Positions 48,010 through 58,668 of a DNA stretch of 64,000 bases are shown piece by piece (the stretch's first letter is position 1; the number at the start of each line of letters is the position of its first letter). The position numbers were made by a program, and so were the translations under genes. Source of the stretch: Nilaparvata lugens. Taxonomy: Eukaryota > Arthropoda > Insecta > Hemiptera > Delphacidae. The notes beneath the pieces are model-generated. The model searched no databases and had not been told where the DNA came from. It saw only the letters and a list, made by a program, of their open reading frames with translations. The stretch spans positions 57,139,441-57,203,440 of the forward strand of contig NC_052508.1 of NCBI RefSeq assembly GCF_014356525.2. The letters run 5' to 3'.

Positions 48010-48220
48010 GGTGCGTACAGATTTACGCGCCGCGAACATGAGCAATTCACTTTTAATCAGGTGATGCCAAGCTTTTCATATCTGTATCTTACCGTTTCTG
48101 TAAAAATACCAAAGACCTTAAAGATGCCTTATCTCTTTAAGGTCTTTGAAAAATACAGATATAGTCAGCTGATTAAAAGTAAATTGCTCATGTTCGCGGC
48201 GCGTATATCTGTACGCATCT
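48010..48220. mobile_element. MITE of the 33308 family with nested insert
   Basis: Ends ggtgcgtacagatttacg and cgtatatctgtacgcatc. Without the 47 bases contributed by the nested insert plus one copy of its target duplication, it aligns along its length with 33308-33470 (shared gaacatgagcaattcactttt-type and tcttaccgtttctgtaaa blocks). Confidence 0.85.
48110..48148. mobile_element. 39-bp hAT-like miniature element with 8-bp target duplication
   Basis: The insert begins caaagaccttaaaga and ends with its exact reverse complement: 15-bp perfect terminal repeats around a 9-base centre. The 8 bases aaaaatac occur immediately before (48102-48109) and after (48149-48156). The uninterrupted copy of the host MITE at 33308-33470 has a single such site. 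This is an exceptionally small element with clean insertion evidence. Confidence 0.85.
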
Positions 48221-48770
48221 TAACATGCTATCATTACACATTCAGCTTGAGTCTTCACAACTACAGAGATAGATAAGACTAGGCCTATTTCATAAATCCT
48301 TATACTTAATAGCAAATTATGGGATCAATTATAATGATAAATGAACTATGCATAATTCAAAAACTTCCTTGAATCTTTTCACTCCAGTCAACTATCTTTT
48401 TGAACAAGTACCAAGTAGTCTTCGCTAATAACCCCAAATTCTATACATACTCAGTAAAACATGAAACCTTTAAGGCTCTGCCCACTGCACTGTATCATAC
48501 TAGGACCGGTATAGGAACGTTATAGGTTATCAATAGGAAATCAATTGTCATTGCGTGTGATCAAATCATTCAAGTGTATACTACATCCAGCATCCGAGAA
48601 TGAGTTATCAACAAACTATATCATTCTCCTGGTGAAGTTTTCATTCAATCTATTCAGAGAAACTGATTGTAATGAACTTTGTGTGAGGCTACAGATTAAT
48701 TCAAGCAAATTTTCCATGTCAATTGATGTTTTTAATCATGAATCTGGCAAAAGATAAATTGCTCTCATAT
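48221..48770 (+). other. Flank of LTR element; one unidentified open frame
   Basis: A 70-codon plus frame (48545-48757) ends 14 bases before the LTR. No family was recognised. 48284-48380 is the repeat shared with 46318-46420. Confidence 0.35.
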
Positions 48771-51138
48771 TGTGAAGTTGTGCTCCTGGGGGGGCTATCT
48801 CTTATGATAGAGTCCCACGTTATGAAGCTATTGTGAGAAGTTGTAGATTGTAATTCCTTCACAGATAATATGGTGTTTCTGGTACTTACAAGAGCAGTCT
48901 CTAAATTCCCTCTTTTGCGAATAAATTCACAAAAAATTAAGGCCTTCCGGCTCGCAAAATTACTGGGTTCAAACCTCAGCTCTAGCTCAGTGGTAGAAAC
49001 ATGAATTTTATAAGTACAAATAATCACCATAAGGTTCAAGGACCAGGGATTGATAATTCTTACCGCTGCTTCTATGAAGTTCTTGAAGAATACCAGTAAG
49101 GAAATTAAAAGAATATTTGATGACTGATTATCAGTAACCATGTACCACTAGAGAATAATCAGGACCAACTATAGTTGTTTCTAGTTGATTCTTAAAACGC
49201 TCGTCGTGAATACAAGTATTCACCAATATACCCTTTCAAAATTCCTTAGAACTTACAACGCCAGTTCTTGAAGCTCTCTGGATCCTTATATGATATAACT
49301 GGAACCTTATTACTATAATTTCTTAATATGCTTGTTCTGGCTGATAAACTGAATATCATCAAAGGATGATAAATATTGAGTGCTTTGAATAAGGTTAATA
49401 TTATTTGATTCAATAATTTTAAATGCTGCTAAATATTTGGTGATATTAAAACAGCTCAAACTATATAACACGAGATGAACTAGGATAAAATAAATTTCTA
49501 TGATTTGTATGCTGACATAAAACACAAAATATATTCCCATAAAACAGATATGCATAAAATATTCAATAAATCTGTGATTCACTTAAATAATCTACTTTTA
49601 AAATCTGAATAATTATCACAGGCTTTGCTAATATTCACAATAATGAATTTCAAATTCATAAATATATTATATTTAATACTGGTACTTAGACTTCCAATCA
49701 ATACAAAATTCTACCAATAAAAACCTGTTCGGTCTATAAGTTTGATATGATATGTTTTGTTCAATAAACAAAATTAATATTTAATAAATTAATATTCGAA
49801 CATGAGATCTCAGGGCTTTTAATATGAATTCGGGCAGTGCATGGAAGTAAGCTTCCTACATATAATAAATAAATTTATAAAATGTTCTTGTGAACTATGT
49901 GATATTGTTCAACACGTGGTGACTTTTTATTTTAACTCTAATTAATTGGAATAGCGCTTTTTTATTAATTATTACCCCACTGAACGTAGACAAATGAGCT
50001 CATTTGGTTTGACTTATCACTCACTGACTGAAGTTCTGGATGTTCTCGTGGATTGAATTAATTATTTCCAATAATTAATTAGGTAGGCTCCTTTTCGTCA
50101 CTGCTGGGCTAACGTGTGATCCAGATTTTTATAAGTTTCTTTCGAATTAAAGCTATTTTTATGGGAATCTTTACAATTACGAACTCCTTGACAGCACTGA
50201 GTTCACAAACAATTAACATTCAACAAACATACATTACATTTAAAAAAGGGTTTGGCTTAATAATTCGTTAAAAAATTTTTAAAAGGAATAAGAAAAGACC
50301 CTAAACTCCATGTGCATCCTCTCGGTTGGGATCTTAAGCCAGAAGAAAGAGGTTTTCAGAAAAATTTGCTTCTTCCTAGAATAATTCTATAAGCTACTCT
50401 CTGATTGGCCTCAATTTAATAGACTCAATACAATTGGTTGCCTTGGGAATCAGGGCTTCCTCGGCTTTATAATAGAAAAAATTAATAAAAGAAGTTTTTA
50501 TACAGATATATGGGGTATTTATCTTAAATTGAATTCATAAATAAATCGTAACATACGATTTTAATAGATAATACATTTAGTTTTTATATGAGTTTTTTAT
50601 ACTCTTGATTTATCATGCTTTTTTAGATTATAATAAATATTTATACAGAAATAATAGCTATTTGTATTTCTACACATCGACTTCCTTTAGTATACATAAT
50701 ATATCCTTTATGAGTGAATTTTATATGATTCAACCGGTCATATGGGTTGATCGAATAATCAGCTGATTCATTCAGTATTGGTTCGGATAATTATCGATTT
50801 ATCCAAGATCGACTAATTCTTTTCAAAACGTAAACAAGTAACTCTAACCTCAATGTTCATGCATTTTATTTTATTTTTTATTTTTGTAATCCGCCAATAA
50901 TAATTATGCCGCTTTATAATTTTTTGATCTTACCAATGAGTTCTCATAATTATTAAATCACAATAATACATATTTTCTTATCGTTGTTGATAATGCTATT
51001 ACTCCTAATCACTAATAATACTTGATTTGAGTTGATTTACTCTTTAGATAGGTCTAACCTTCTTTCCAATTTTATAGTTCTATTACATTTTATTGGCTCA
51101 TTTAGAAATATTTGGTGGTTTCAAATTACCACGTGACA
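48771..51138 (-). repeat. 3' LTR
   Basis: 2,368 bases; on the element's own strand it begins TGTCACGTGG and ends CTTCACA (TG...CA). The purine tract expected just before it (minus strand AGAGGGCG at about 51144-51151) is weak. The 140-codon minus frame crossing its end is also present in the other LTR and has no motif. Confidence 0.92.
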
Positions 51139-52162
51139 CAAAACGCCCTCTGATTTCTGATTTAAAACGACAATTCGAGAATATAATATAAATTTTATGA
51201 TCCAGTTGGTTTTGGATCAGAAATCATATATGTTACAAAGTCTGCTAATAACTCTACTGAGAATCTTACCTCCTAACAATTCAACAACATATACAACAAT
51301 AAATAAATTCAATTCAAATACATACGCCTTACATCGGCCAATCTCCTTCTACACACAATACACAATATAAACTATCTCCTCCTCCATACATAATATAAAT
51401 CTTTTTTCTAATCCACGCTCTGCCCTCAGGCCAGAAGCACATTTGAATGTTGGTGCAAAATCATTGCCAACCTAACAAACTGATAATTCTCCGACTTGCA
51501 GAGTATAACATATTTTCTCCCTCAACATAGAACAGTGACTTGTACATTTTCATTTCATTCTCTTGCAGAAATTGGGCTTTGTTTTCATGTAATGGATATT
51601 TTAAAGATAATCTTTGGTAGGTTTTATCAACACGAACTTCTTATTCCTCTAATACATTGAGACTTGGGATTAATGCTTTTGGTGGTAACTATGCGGTTTG
51701 ATCATTTGGCGGATAATTTTAATGATTTTCTTAATAGTTTATACATAAATAATAATAATATAATATTTCTATAATATCTCTACATGCAATTCACATTTAT
51801 ATGACACTTGATCTTCTTATTCGGGGTATCAACTTTGATGATTTAATAGGCATTGACTATTCTGGTTTTCGTAGTGTACAGCTGGTTTACGTTGGCTTCG
51901 GCTTGTCACTTGTCGCCATCTTGATGTTTCTTCCTGCTACATGAAGGTAAGTTGGCTTTTTAACATTAGAAGTTATTTATTCTCTTGTTTCATCAATAAG
52001 AAAGGTGTTAAAAAATGGTTTCTAAATTTTTATTTCTTTATTTTCAGGTGTTGTTGTTCGAAGTGGATACTCGTCTGCGAAATAAGTGTGTTGCCTGGTG
52101 TTTGTTTGGTACGTATTTGTTGACAGGTAGATCCATGAATCCAAATATTATTGTTTATATTC
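51139..52162. other. Internal 3' region of LTR element
   Basis: About 1 kb between the integrase stop and the 3' LTR with no sense-strand frame of note, and no envelope gene. On the opposite strand, ATGAAG|GTAAGT (donor at 51947) and TTTTCAG|GTG (acceptor at 52047) would splice to a 50-codon frame ending at 52194. This is a candidate antisense transcript only. Confidence 0.5.
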
Positions 52163-52428
52163 TTATCGCTTATTGTCTCGATAATACGGTTTGAGATTAG
52201 AAATATTTTCCCACCAAGTTAAATTGGGTTTGCTTTCTTCATACAACTGAACGGTATTACGTTCAGTTACGGCTGCAATTTTGTATGGTCCAGTATAAAT
52301 ATGGAAGAATTTTCTGGTAGTTTTTTCCAATGCATTGGATAATCTATGGCTTTTTAAAAGTATTTCATCTCCGACACTGTATTTAAACTGTTTGGATTTG
52401 CTACCGTACTGTCCGGTTGTTACTTATA
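52163..52428 (-). pseudogene. Integrase C-terminal remnant (GPY/F module)
   Basis: The minus strand reads YSVGDEILLKSHRLSN, then YTGPYKIAAVTERN, then a terminal stop at 52163-52165. GDEILL followed by tGPY is the C-terminal DNA/chromatin-binding module of Ty3/gypsy integrases, so the element once had a complete pol. It lies in the same frame as gag, 5 codons and one extra stop after the gag terminator. The zinc-binding and D,D35E domains are absent. Confidence 0.85.
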
Positions 52429-52441
52429 GATGAGGCTGTCC

Positions 52442-55400
52442 TTATGATGATTTATTCTTCATAAATATAAAACCTCGGTATCTTGTATACCTTTTCAAAC
52501 AATTCTTAGCTTCATTAATGGTAGTTTCTTTTAATCTGTTCTTTTCCGATTCATCCTGTAGTCTTAATTCATCTTTCCTCTTATTTTCATCTAATATTCT
52601 CGGTTTCAGTTCGTTATAAATTAGTAGGCTCACAACAATAAACATTTTTATAATATTACCTTTCCCATCATCAATAATAGATTCTTCTAATAACAACAAC
52701 ATAATATCTTCTATCATACCTACAACGCAGTCCTTTATCCATATCACAGCCATAACAAATAGTATACAATATATCAGAACATTTATCCTTTCTTTAACAA
52801 TATAATCTCTCAACATGTAATAGTCAGGTACTTTCACTCTCTTATTATAATTTCTTATTTCTTTTACTCTTCTTAAACGCTGTTTATCCTTCCTCAAACT
52901 CAATACGTAGTCCACTTTATTATTATCATCCATGCATGTTTCAATCGTAGTTTTCCTTTCAGTTCCGTTTTTATCCCTGTATGAATCCATATTAGTCCTT
53001 CCGTTAGCTCCAGTTTCCTTCCATTTATTATGTCCATTTTGCCGGTCACATCGCTGATCTTCTGCTTTAAAGCGAATGTGCCGCGGATGCATGCCGTCGA
53101 TCTCCGGTCCTCCATCCTGGTCTCGGTCCGGAATCCTCCTCGGGCGTTTGAAACGGGCATGCGGCTGGTATCGTCGCGCGCGGTACTTCTTTTTCTTCCG
53201 CTTGACTTTCCGCCTCCGGGCCTTGCGGTGCATGCTTCTTTTCTCCTGTAGTCGGTCATGCAGTCGGTCGTCTGGTGTCTGCCTCGGGCGTTTCCGTCTC
53301 TTGGCCTTGCGGTGGGCGTTCCTCCGATCCTGCATGTTGTCCTCCCGGTACTCACTGGTGTCTTCCTTCCCGTCCTCGGTGTACCTCGGTGGGGTCGATT
53401 GATGCGCGGGTGTAGGCTCGGTGCGCGGATGCATGGTGGTGGTCCCTTGATGCGCGGGTGTGGCGTTCAAAACGGGTTGATCGCATGTTTGCTCCATATT
53501 GCATAACTCCTTTACTATAACCTGGTGCTCCTCGGTGGCGGGTTGCTCTTCCTGCGGTGATGGTTCTTCAGTGGGGAATAGTATGCCTAATAGAGGTTGA
53601 TGCTTGCGGGGCGTTTTAATTTCATGATGTGCGGCGGTTTTTGGTGTTGGTTTTTGTGTGTCTGGTGGTGGGTTATTTGCATGTTGATTTTGGGTTGTCT
53701 TTGTTGTATGTGCTATTGTATAAGATGTATTTGTTTGGTTATGATTTTGTTTATTTTCGTCCTGTTTTGTGAAGGTTATTTTCCGTTTATTATTTCTATT
53801 CCAGTGATCTCTGTTATCATAATATGCCTCTTTGTGATGCTGTTTACCGTTTCGGTATTGAAACTTATTTCTATAATTATTATCAAATGATTGAACTCTG
53901 TTATTATTTTCAGTATACTTCGCTCTTTGCGCATTTGCTCTAGCATTTGCTATATGATTTTCATTATTACTGTTTTGTTTGAAATTACTATTTTGCTGAT
54001 TAAAATTTCTTGCTTGTTTATTTATATGATTTGGCTCAGAAGTAGCTGATTGGATAGAATGTAAATGTTCTATCAGTTCTTCACAACTGGAAATCGAAGA
54101 TACTGCCAGTGTCATACGAACATTGAAAGGAAGCTTTTTTGTTAATATGTGGACCAGTGATGAATCAGCTAGATATTCGTCTAACTGATAGTTTCTATTC
54201 ATCAAATCTGTTATAAAATCAGTGTAGGATTGTCCATTTCTGCTATCATAAGTGCATAAAATAATTTCTGATAATGCGTCCATCTGTTTACATTTGCTCC
54301 AATACTGTTGCAGGAACTGGGAGATGAAGTCCTCCAGGCTGTTGATATCTCGCATCCGGCTCTGGAAAAACATCAGCGGCTCGCCGAGTAGTAGACTGGA
54401 TAATTGGAAACGCCACATTAACCAAGAGGTGGGTGTCAGTTCTTGAACGGCTCTTATTTGGTCCACAAATGGTTTGGGTTGCATGTGACGGTAGGAATTA
54501 TCAAATTTTCCAAGATTTTGGAAAGGTTGAGTGCTATTCACTGGTTTAATCGGTATATAATGTATTCTGCTGGCTGGAATATTTTCCATGGATGTCGCTA
54601 GTCTGGAGACTCTTTCCTCACTTGCGGTCCATTTATCATCTATAGTTTTTATGTTCTCATTCACTTCGCCATATAATGTGGTTATCTTTAGTTGTTGTCC
54701 GACTACGGCATTTTCTAATACATCGCATCTCTCACCTGATTTCGCCCCCTCCTCCGCTAAATTTGCCATACATGCCTGCACGTTACTTTGTTCCTTGACT
54801 ATTTCTACTATTTTCTTATTATTTTCCTCCACTTTCGACTCTATCTCGCCCTTATTTTCTAACATCTTTCCCATGACCGTTCCCATGATAGCGGTGCCCA
54901 GCTCCTTACCCAATACGTCCACCTGTTTTTCAACTTCCTTTGGTACGTCATCCAACCGTTCATTTATTTGACAGGTGACATCATCTAGACGAGTTTCTAG
55001 CTTTTTGATAACTGCAGATTGAGTATCTATTTTTGTATCTATTATATTTCTCACTTCCTCCCTGAAGCTAGAAAATTTTGCATCCATGGTTTTAATACCT
55101 TCTTGTACAGTCTTGGTAATATTTTCAGTGATAGTTTCACTATTTTTCTGCATAGCTTCCCGGTTTGCCTTCGCTTCATTGTCCTGTCTTGCTAAGATTT
55201 GACTGAGCATGAGTTTGAGTTCGTTTGTAGAATCATTTGCCATAAGATTGGTAATGTAACCGACTGAAGAGTCTAATGTTGTATTGCGTTTTTCCAGGTT
55301 GGTGGCGGATGGCGGTTGACTGGCGATATCGGATGGCGATTGGGTAGCGGCATTCTCCGTTCCTTCGGCGACGCTTGGAGCGATCTGCGGAGACGCCGGT

Positions 55401-55783
55401 ACCGGGTTGGACGCCCTCACTCCCTCATCCGGACTCTCATCGGACTTACTCGCATCGACGACGTTATCAATCTTCGTAGAAGACAATTGGGCTAAGTTTT
55501 GCGGGTCGAAACTGATGGAGCATATGCTGCCTCCCTCTCTCTCTCGTGGGGTCTCCGCTGCATCGTCCTGGGGCTGTTGATTTGCCGGTGTCGTGGCTAC
55601 ATAGTTTTGGGGATGTTCGCTGAAGTAGGAAATTTGCGAGTTAGCCGGCGACTGGTTCATGGTGACGTTATTATGGAAAACTTCGAGTAAATAGCCAAGT
55701 GTGTTGCCAAGTCTCAGGAATATTAAAATGGATTCAGTGATAGTGCCTATTCTGGATAAAATTGTGTTGTGTTGAAGTTTCAA
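52442..55783 (-). CDS. gag: Gag-like polyprotein of LTR element
   Basis: An intact frame of 1,113 codons from 55783; the better start is the Met at 55660 (MNQSPANSQ, residue 42). Order of parts: an acidic/proline-rich low-complexity N-terminus (about 45-170); a predicted coiled coil (about 190-410, heptad-like runs with many E and K); a capsid-like helical domain (about 430-590, with WLMWRFQLSSLL near residue 454); an N/Q-rich stretch (about 585-660); and a very basic segment (about 815-875) with an internal repeat HRKAKRRKR / HRKARRRKV. The C-terminus has two hydrophobic stretches (about 998-1015 and 1045-1056). No CCHC zinc knuckle was seen, and the basic segment may replace it. Length is about twice a usual gypsy Gag. 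Confidence 0.8.
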   Translation of the reverse strand: MKLQHNTILSRIGTITESILIFLRLGNTLGYLLEVFHNNVTMNQSPANSQISYFSEHPQNYVATTPANQQPQDDAAETPREREGGSICSISFDPQNLAQLSSTKIDNVVDASKSDESPDEGVRASNPVPASPQIAPSVAEGTENAATQSPSDIASQPPSATNLEKRNTTLDSSVGYITNLMANDSTNELKLMLSQILARQDNEAKANREAMQKNSETITENITKTVQEGIKTMDAKFSSFREEVRNIIDTKIDTQSAVIKKLETRLDDVTCQINERLDDVPKEVEKQVDVLGKELGTAIMGTVMGKMLENKGEIESKVEENNKKIVEIVKEQSNVQACMANLAEEGAKSGERCDVLENAVVGQQLKITTLYGEVNENIKTIDDKWTASEERVSRLATSMENIPASRIHYIPIKPVNSTQPFQNLGKFDNSYRHMQPKPFVDQIRAVQELTPTSWLMWRFQLSSLLLGEPLMFFQSRMRDINSLEDFISQFLQQYWSKCKQMDALSEIILCTYDSRNGQSYTDFITDLMNRNYQLDEYLADSSLVHILTKKLPFNVRMTLAVSSISSCEELIEHLHSIQSATSEPNHINKQARNFNQQNSNFKQNSNNENHIANARANAQRAKYTENNNRVQSFDNNYRNKFQYRNGKQHHKEAYYDNRDHWNRNNKRKITFTKQDENKQNHNQTNTSYTIAHTTKTTQNQHANNPPPDTQKPTPKTAAHHEIKTPRKHQPLLGILFPTEEPSPQEEQPATEEHQVIVKELCNMEQTCDQPVLNATPAHQGTTTMHPRTEPTPAHQSTPPRYTEDGKEDTSEYREDNMQDRRNAHRKAKRRKRPRQTPDDRLHDRLQEKRSMHRKARRRKVKRKKKKYRARRYQPHARFKRPRRIPDRDQDGGPEIDGMHPRHIRFKAEDQRCDRQNGHNKWKETGANGRTNMDSYRDKNGTERKTTIETCMDDNNKVDYVLSLRKDKQRLRRVKEIRNYNKRVKVPDYYMLRDYIVKERINVLIYCILFVMAVIWIKDCVVGMIEDIMLLLLEESIIDDGKGNIIKMFIVVSLLIYNELKPRILDENKRKDELRLQDESEKNRLKETTINEAKNCLKRYTRYRGFIFMKNKSS

Positions 55784-56268
55784 GTGTCATATACATATAT
55801 TACAAAAAGACCTTCGAGTGCTACAGGTACGCTTATCAACATAGACAGATATGGCTTACAAATTACACTAATATAGTTCTTAAAATTTTAATTAGGGTCT
55901 TATCCTCCTGAATAACGATAGTATTATAATGCCTCAAATAACCTATAACCCTGGTCAGCATACAATGTCTAGATTCAAAGATCAAAATCAAAATTTTTAC
56001 TATAACTTTTATGGAAATTTCCATCCAATTTTCTCTATTATGAGAATTATGTTCTCAAACTCGTGTGATACAGTTTGTCTGTATTTATGCAGCTTGAAAA
56101 GTTTTAATTTGAAGAGCAACTCAATTGTTTTAGCCAGAAACTTACAATAGATCATCAGATATATCTTGTCGAAACAACTTCAGATTATGTTTCTTGCAGC
56201 TTTCAGTTTTATCAATAATTTCATTAATCATTGATAGTAAGATTGAGTAGGTAAGCTTTTCCTCATGC
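55784..56268 (-). other. Leader between primer binding site and gag
   Basis: About 490 bases, AT-rich, with no frame of note on the element strand. It would carry packaging and dimerisation signals if functional; none can be identified by eye. Confidence 0.5.
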
Positions 56269-56286
56269 TCCACTGGTTGGGTGCCA
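56269..56286 (-). promoter_or_regulatory. Primer binding site of LTR element
   Basis: Three bases after the 5' LTR the minus strand reads TGGCACCCAACCAGTGGA. It begins with the TGG expected for pairing to a tRNA CCA end. It resembles a lysine-tRNA site (TGGCGCCCAACGTGGG) with one substitution and a 2-base insertion, so the tRNA identity is tentative. Confidence 0.6.
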
Positions 56287-56289
56287 TTG

Positions 56290-58660
56290 TGTGAAGTTGT
56301 GCTCCTGGGGGGGCTATCTCTTATGATAGAGTCCCACGTTATGAAGCTATTGTGAGAAGTTGTAGATTGTAATTCCTTCACAGATAATATGGTGTTTCTG
56401 GTACTTACAAGAGCAGTCTCTAAATTCCCTCTTTTGCGAATAAATTCACAAAAAATTAAGGCCTTCCGGCTCGCAAAATTACTGGGTTCAAACCTCAGCT
56501 CTAGCTCAGTGGTAGAAACATGAATTTTATAAGTACAAATAATCACCATAAGGTTCAAGGACCAGGATTGATAATTCTTACCGCTGCTTCTATGAAGTTC
56601 TTGAAGAATACCAGTAAGGAAATTAAAAGAATATTTGATGACTGATTATCAGTAACCATGTACCACTAGAGAATAATCAGGACCAACTATAGTTGTTTCT
56701 AGTTGATTCTTAAAACGCTCGTCGTGAATACAAGTATTCACCAATATACCCTTTCAAAATTCCTTAGAACTTACAACGCCAGTTCTTGAAGCTCTCTGGA
56801 TCCTTATATGATATAACTGGAACCTTATTACTATAATTTCTTAATATGCTTGTTCTGGCTGATAAACTGAATATCATCAAAGGATGATAAATATTGAGTG
56901 CTTTGAATAAGGTTAATATTATTTGATTCAATAATTTTAAATGCTGCTAAATATTTGGTGATATTAAAACAGCTCAAACTATATAACACGAGATGAACTA
57001 GGATAAAATAAATTTCTATGATTTGTATGCTGACATAAAACACAAAATATATTCCCATAAAACAGATATGCATAAAATATTCAATAAATCTGTGATTCAC
57101 TTAAATAATCTACTTTTAAAATCTGAATAATTATCACAGGCTTTGCTAATATTCACAATAATGAATTTCAAATTCATAAATATATTATATTTAATACTGG
57201 CACTTAGACTTCCAATCAATACAAAATTCTACCAATAAAAACCTGTTCGGTCTATACGTTTGATATGATATGTTTTGTTCCATAAACAAAATTAATATTT
57301 AATAAATTAATATTCGAACATGAGATCTCAGGGCTTTTAATATGAATTCGGGCAGTGCATGGAAGTAAGCTTCCTACATATAATAAATAAATTTATAAAA
57401 TGTTCTTGTGAACTATGTGATATTGTTCAACACGTGGTGACTTTTTATTTTAACTCTAATTAATTGGAATAGCGCTTTTTTATTAATTATTACCCCACTG
57501 AACGTAGACAAATGAGCTCATTTGGTTTGACTTATCACTCACTGACTGAAGTTCTGGATGTTCTCGTGGATTGAATTAATTATTTCCAATAATTAATTAG
57601 GTAGGCTCCTTTTCGTCACTGCTGGGCTAACGTGTGATCCAGATTGTTATAAGTTTCTTTCGAATTAAAGCTATTTTTATGGGAATCTTTACAATTACGA
57701 ACTCCTTGACAGCACTGAGTTCACAAACAATTAACATTCAACAAACATACATTACATTTAAAAAAGGGTTTGGCTTAATAATTCGTTAAAAAATTTTTAA
57801 AAGGAATAAGAAAAGACCCTAAACTCCGTGTGCATCCTCTCGGGTTGGGATCTTAAGCCAGAAGAAAGAGGTTTTTCAGAAAAATTTGCTTCTTCCTAGA
57901 ATAATTCTATAAGCTACTCTCTGATTGGCCCTCAATTTAATAGACTCAATACAATTGGTTGCCTTGGGAATCAGGGCTTCCTCGACTTTATAATAGAAAA
58001 AATTTAATAAAAGAAGTTTTTATACAGATATATGGGGTATTTATCTTAAATTGAATTCATAAATAAATCGTAACATATGATTTTAATAGATAATACATTT
58101 TGTTTTTATATGAGTTTTTTATACTCTTGATTTATCATGCTTTTTTAGATTATAATAAATATTTATACAGAAATAATAGCTATTTGTATTTCTACACATC
58201 GACTTCCTTTAGTATACATAATATATCCTTTATGAGTGAATTTTATATGATTCAACCGGTCATATGGGTTGATCGAATAATCAGCTGATTCATTCAGTAT
58301 TGGTTCGGATAATTATCGATTTATCCAAGATCGACTAATTCTTTTCAAAACGTAAACAAGTAACTCTAACCTCAATGTTCATGCATTTTATTTTATTTTT
58401 TATTTTTGTAATCCGCCAATAATAATTATGCCGCTTTATAATTTTTTGATCTTACCAATGAGTTCTCATAATTATTAAATCACAATAATACATATTTTCT
58501 TATCGTTGTTGATAATGCTATTACTCCTAATCACTAATAATACTTGATTTGAGTTGATTTACTCTTTAGATAGGTCTAACCTTCTTTCCAATTTTATAGT
58601 TCTATTACATTTTATTGGCTCATTTAGAAATATTTGGTGGTTTCAAATTACCACGTGACA
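56290..58660 (-). repeat. 5' LTR
   Basis: 2,371 bases, more than 99% identical to 48771-51138, with the same TG...CA ends. It would contain the element's promoter and polyadenylation signals. The frame that runs from it through the primer site to 56142 has no known motif. Confidence 0.92.
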
Positions 58661-58668
58661 ATATGGAG

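Larger units (their letters stand above)
48771..58660 (-). mobile_element. Ty3/gypsy-type LTR retrotransposon, pol-deleted
   Basis: A 9,890-base insertion on the minus strand flanked by the 4-bp duplication atat (48767-48770 and 58661-58664). Two LTRs of about 2.37 kb differ at roughly 13 positions (about 8 substitutions, 5 single-base indels), so insertion is recent. The internal region holds a primer-binding-site-like sequence, a long gag frame and only the C-terminal GPY/F end of integrase. Protease, RT, RNase H and the integrase core are missing. Mobilisation, if any, would need enzymes from an intact relative. Confidence 0.9.

Noticed and set aside
51139..52162. Envelope gene between pol remnant and 3' LTR
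   Set aside because: No sense-strand frame longer than about 60 codons and no signal-peptide or membrane-anchor pattern in order, so there is no basis to call an env.
53030..53890. Several plus-strand frames opposite gag
   Set aside because: Antisense shadows of the GC-rich, arginine-rich part of the gag frame.
56142..56558. 138-codon minus frame running from the 5' LTR across the primer binding site
   Set aside because: It would cross the tRNA primer site, has no family motif, and its LTR half is simply duplicated in the other LTR (48719-49141).
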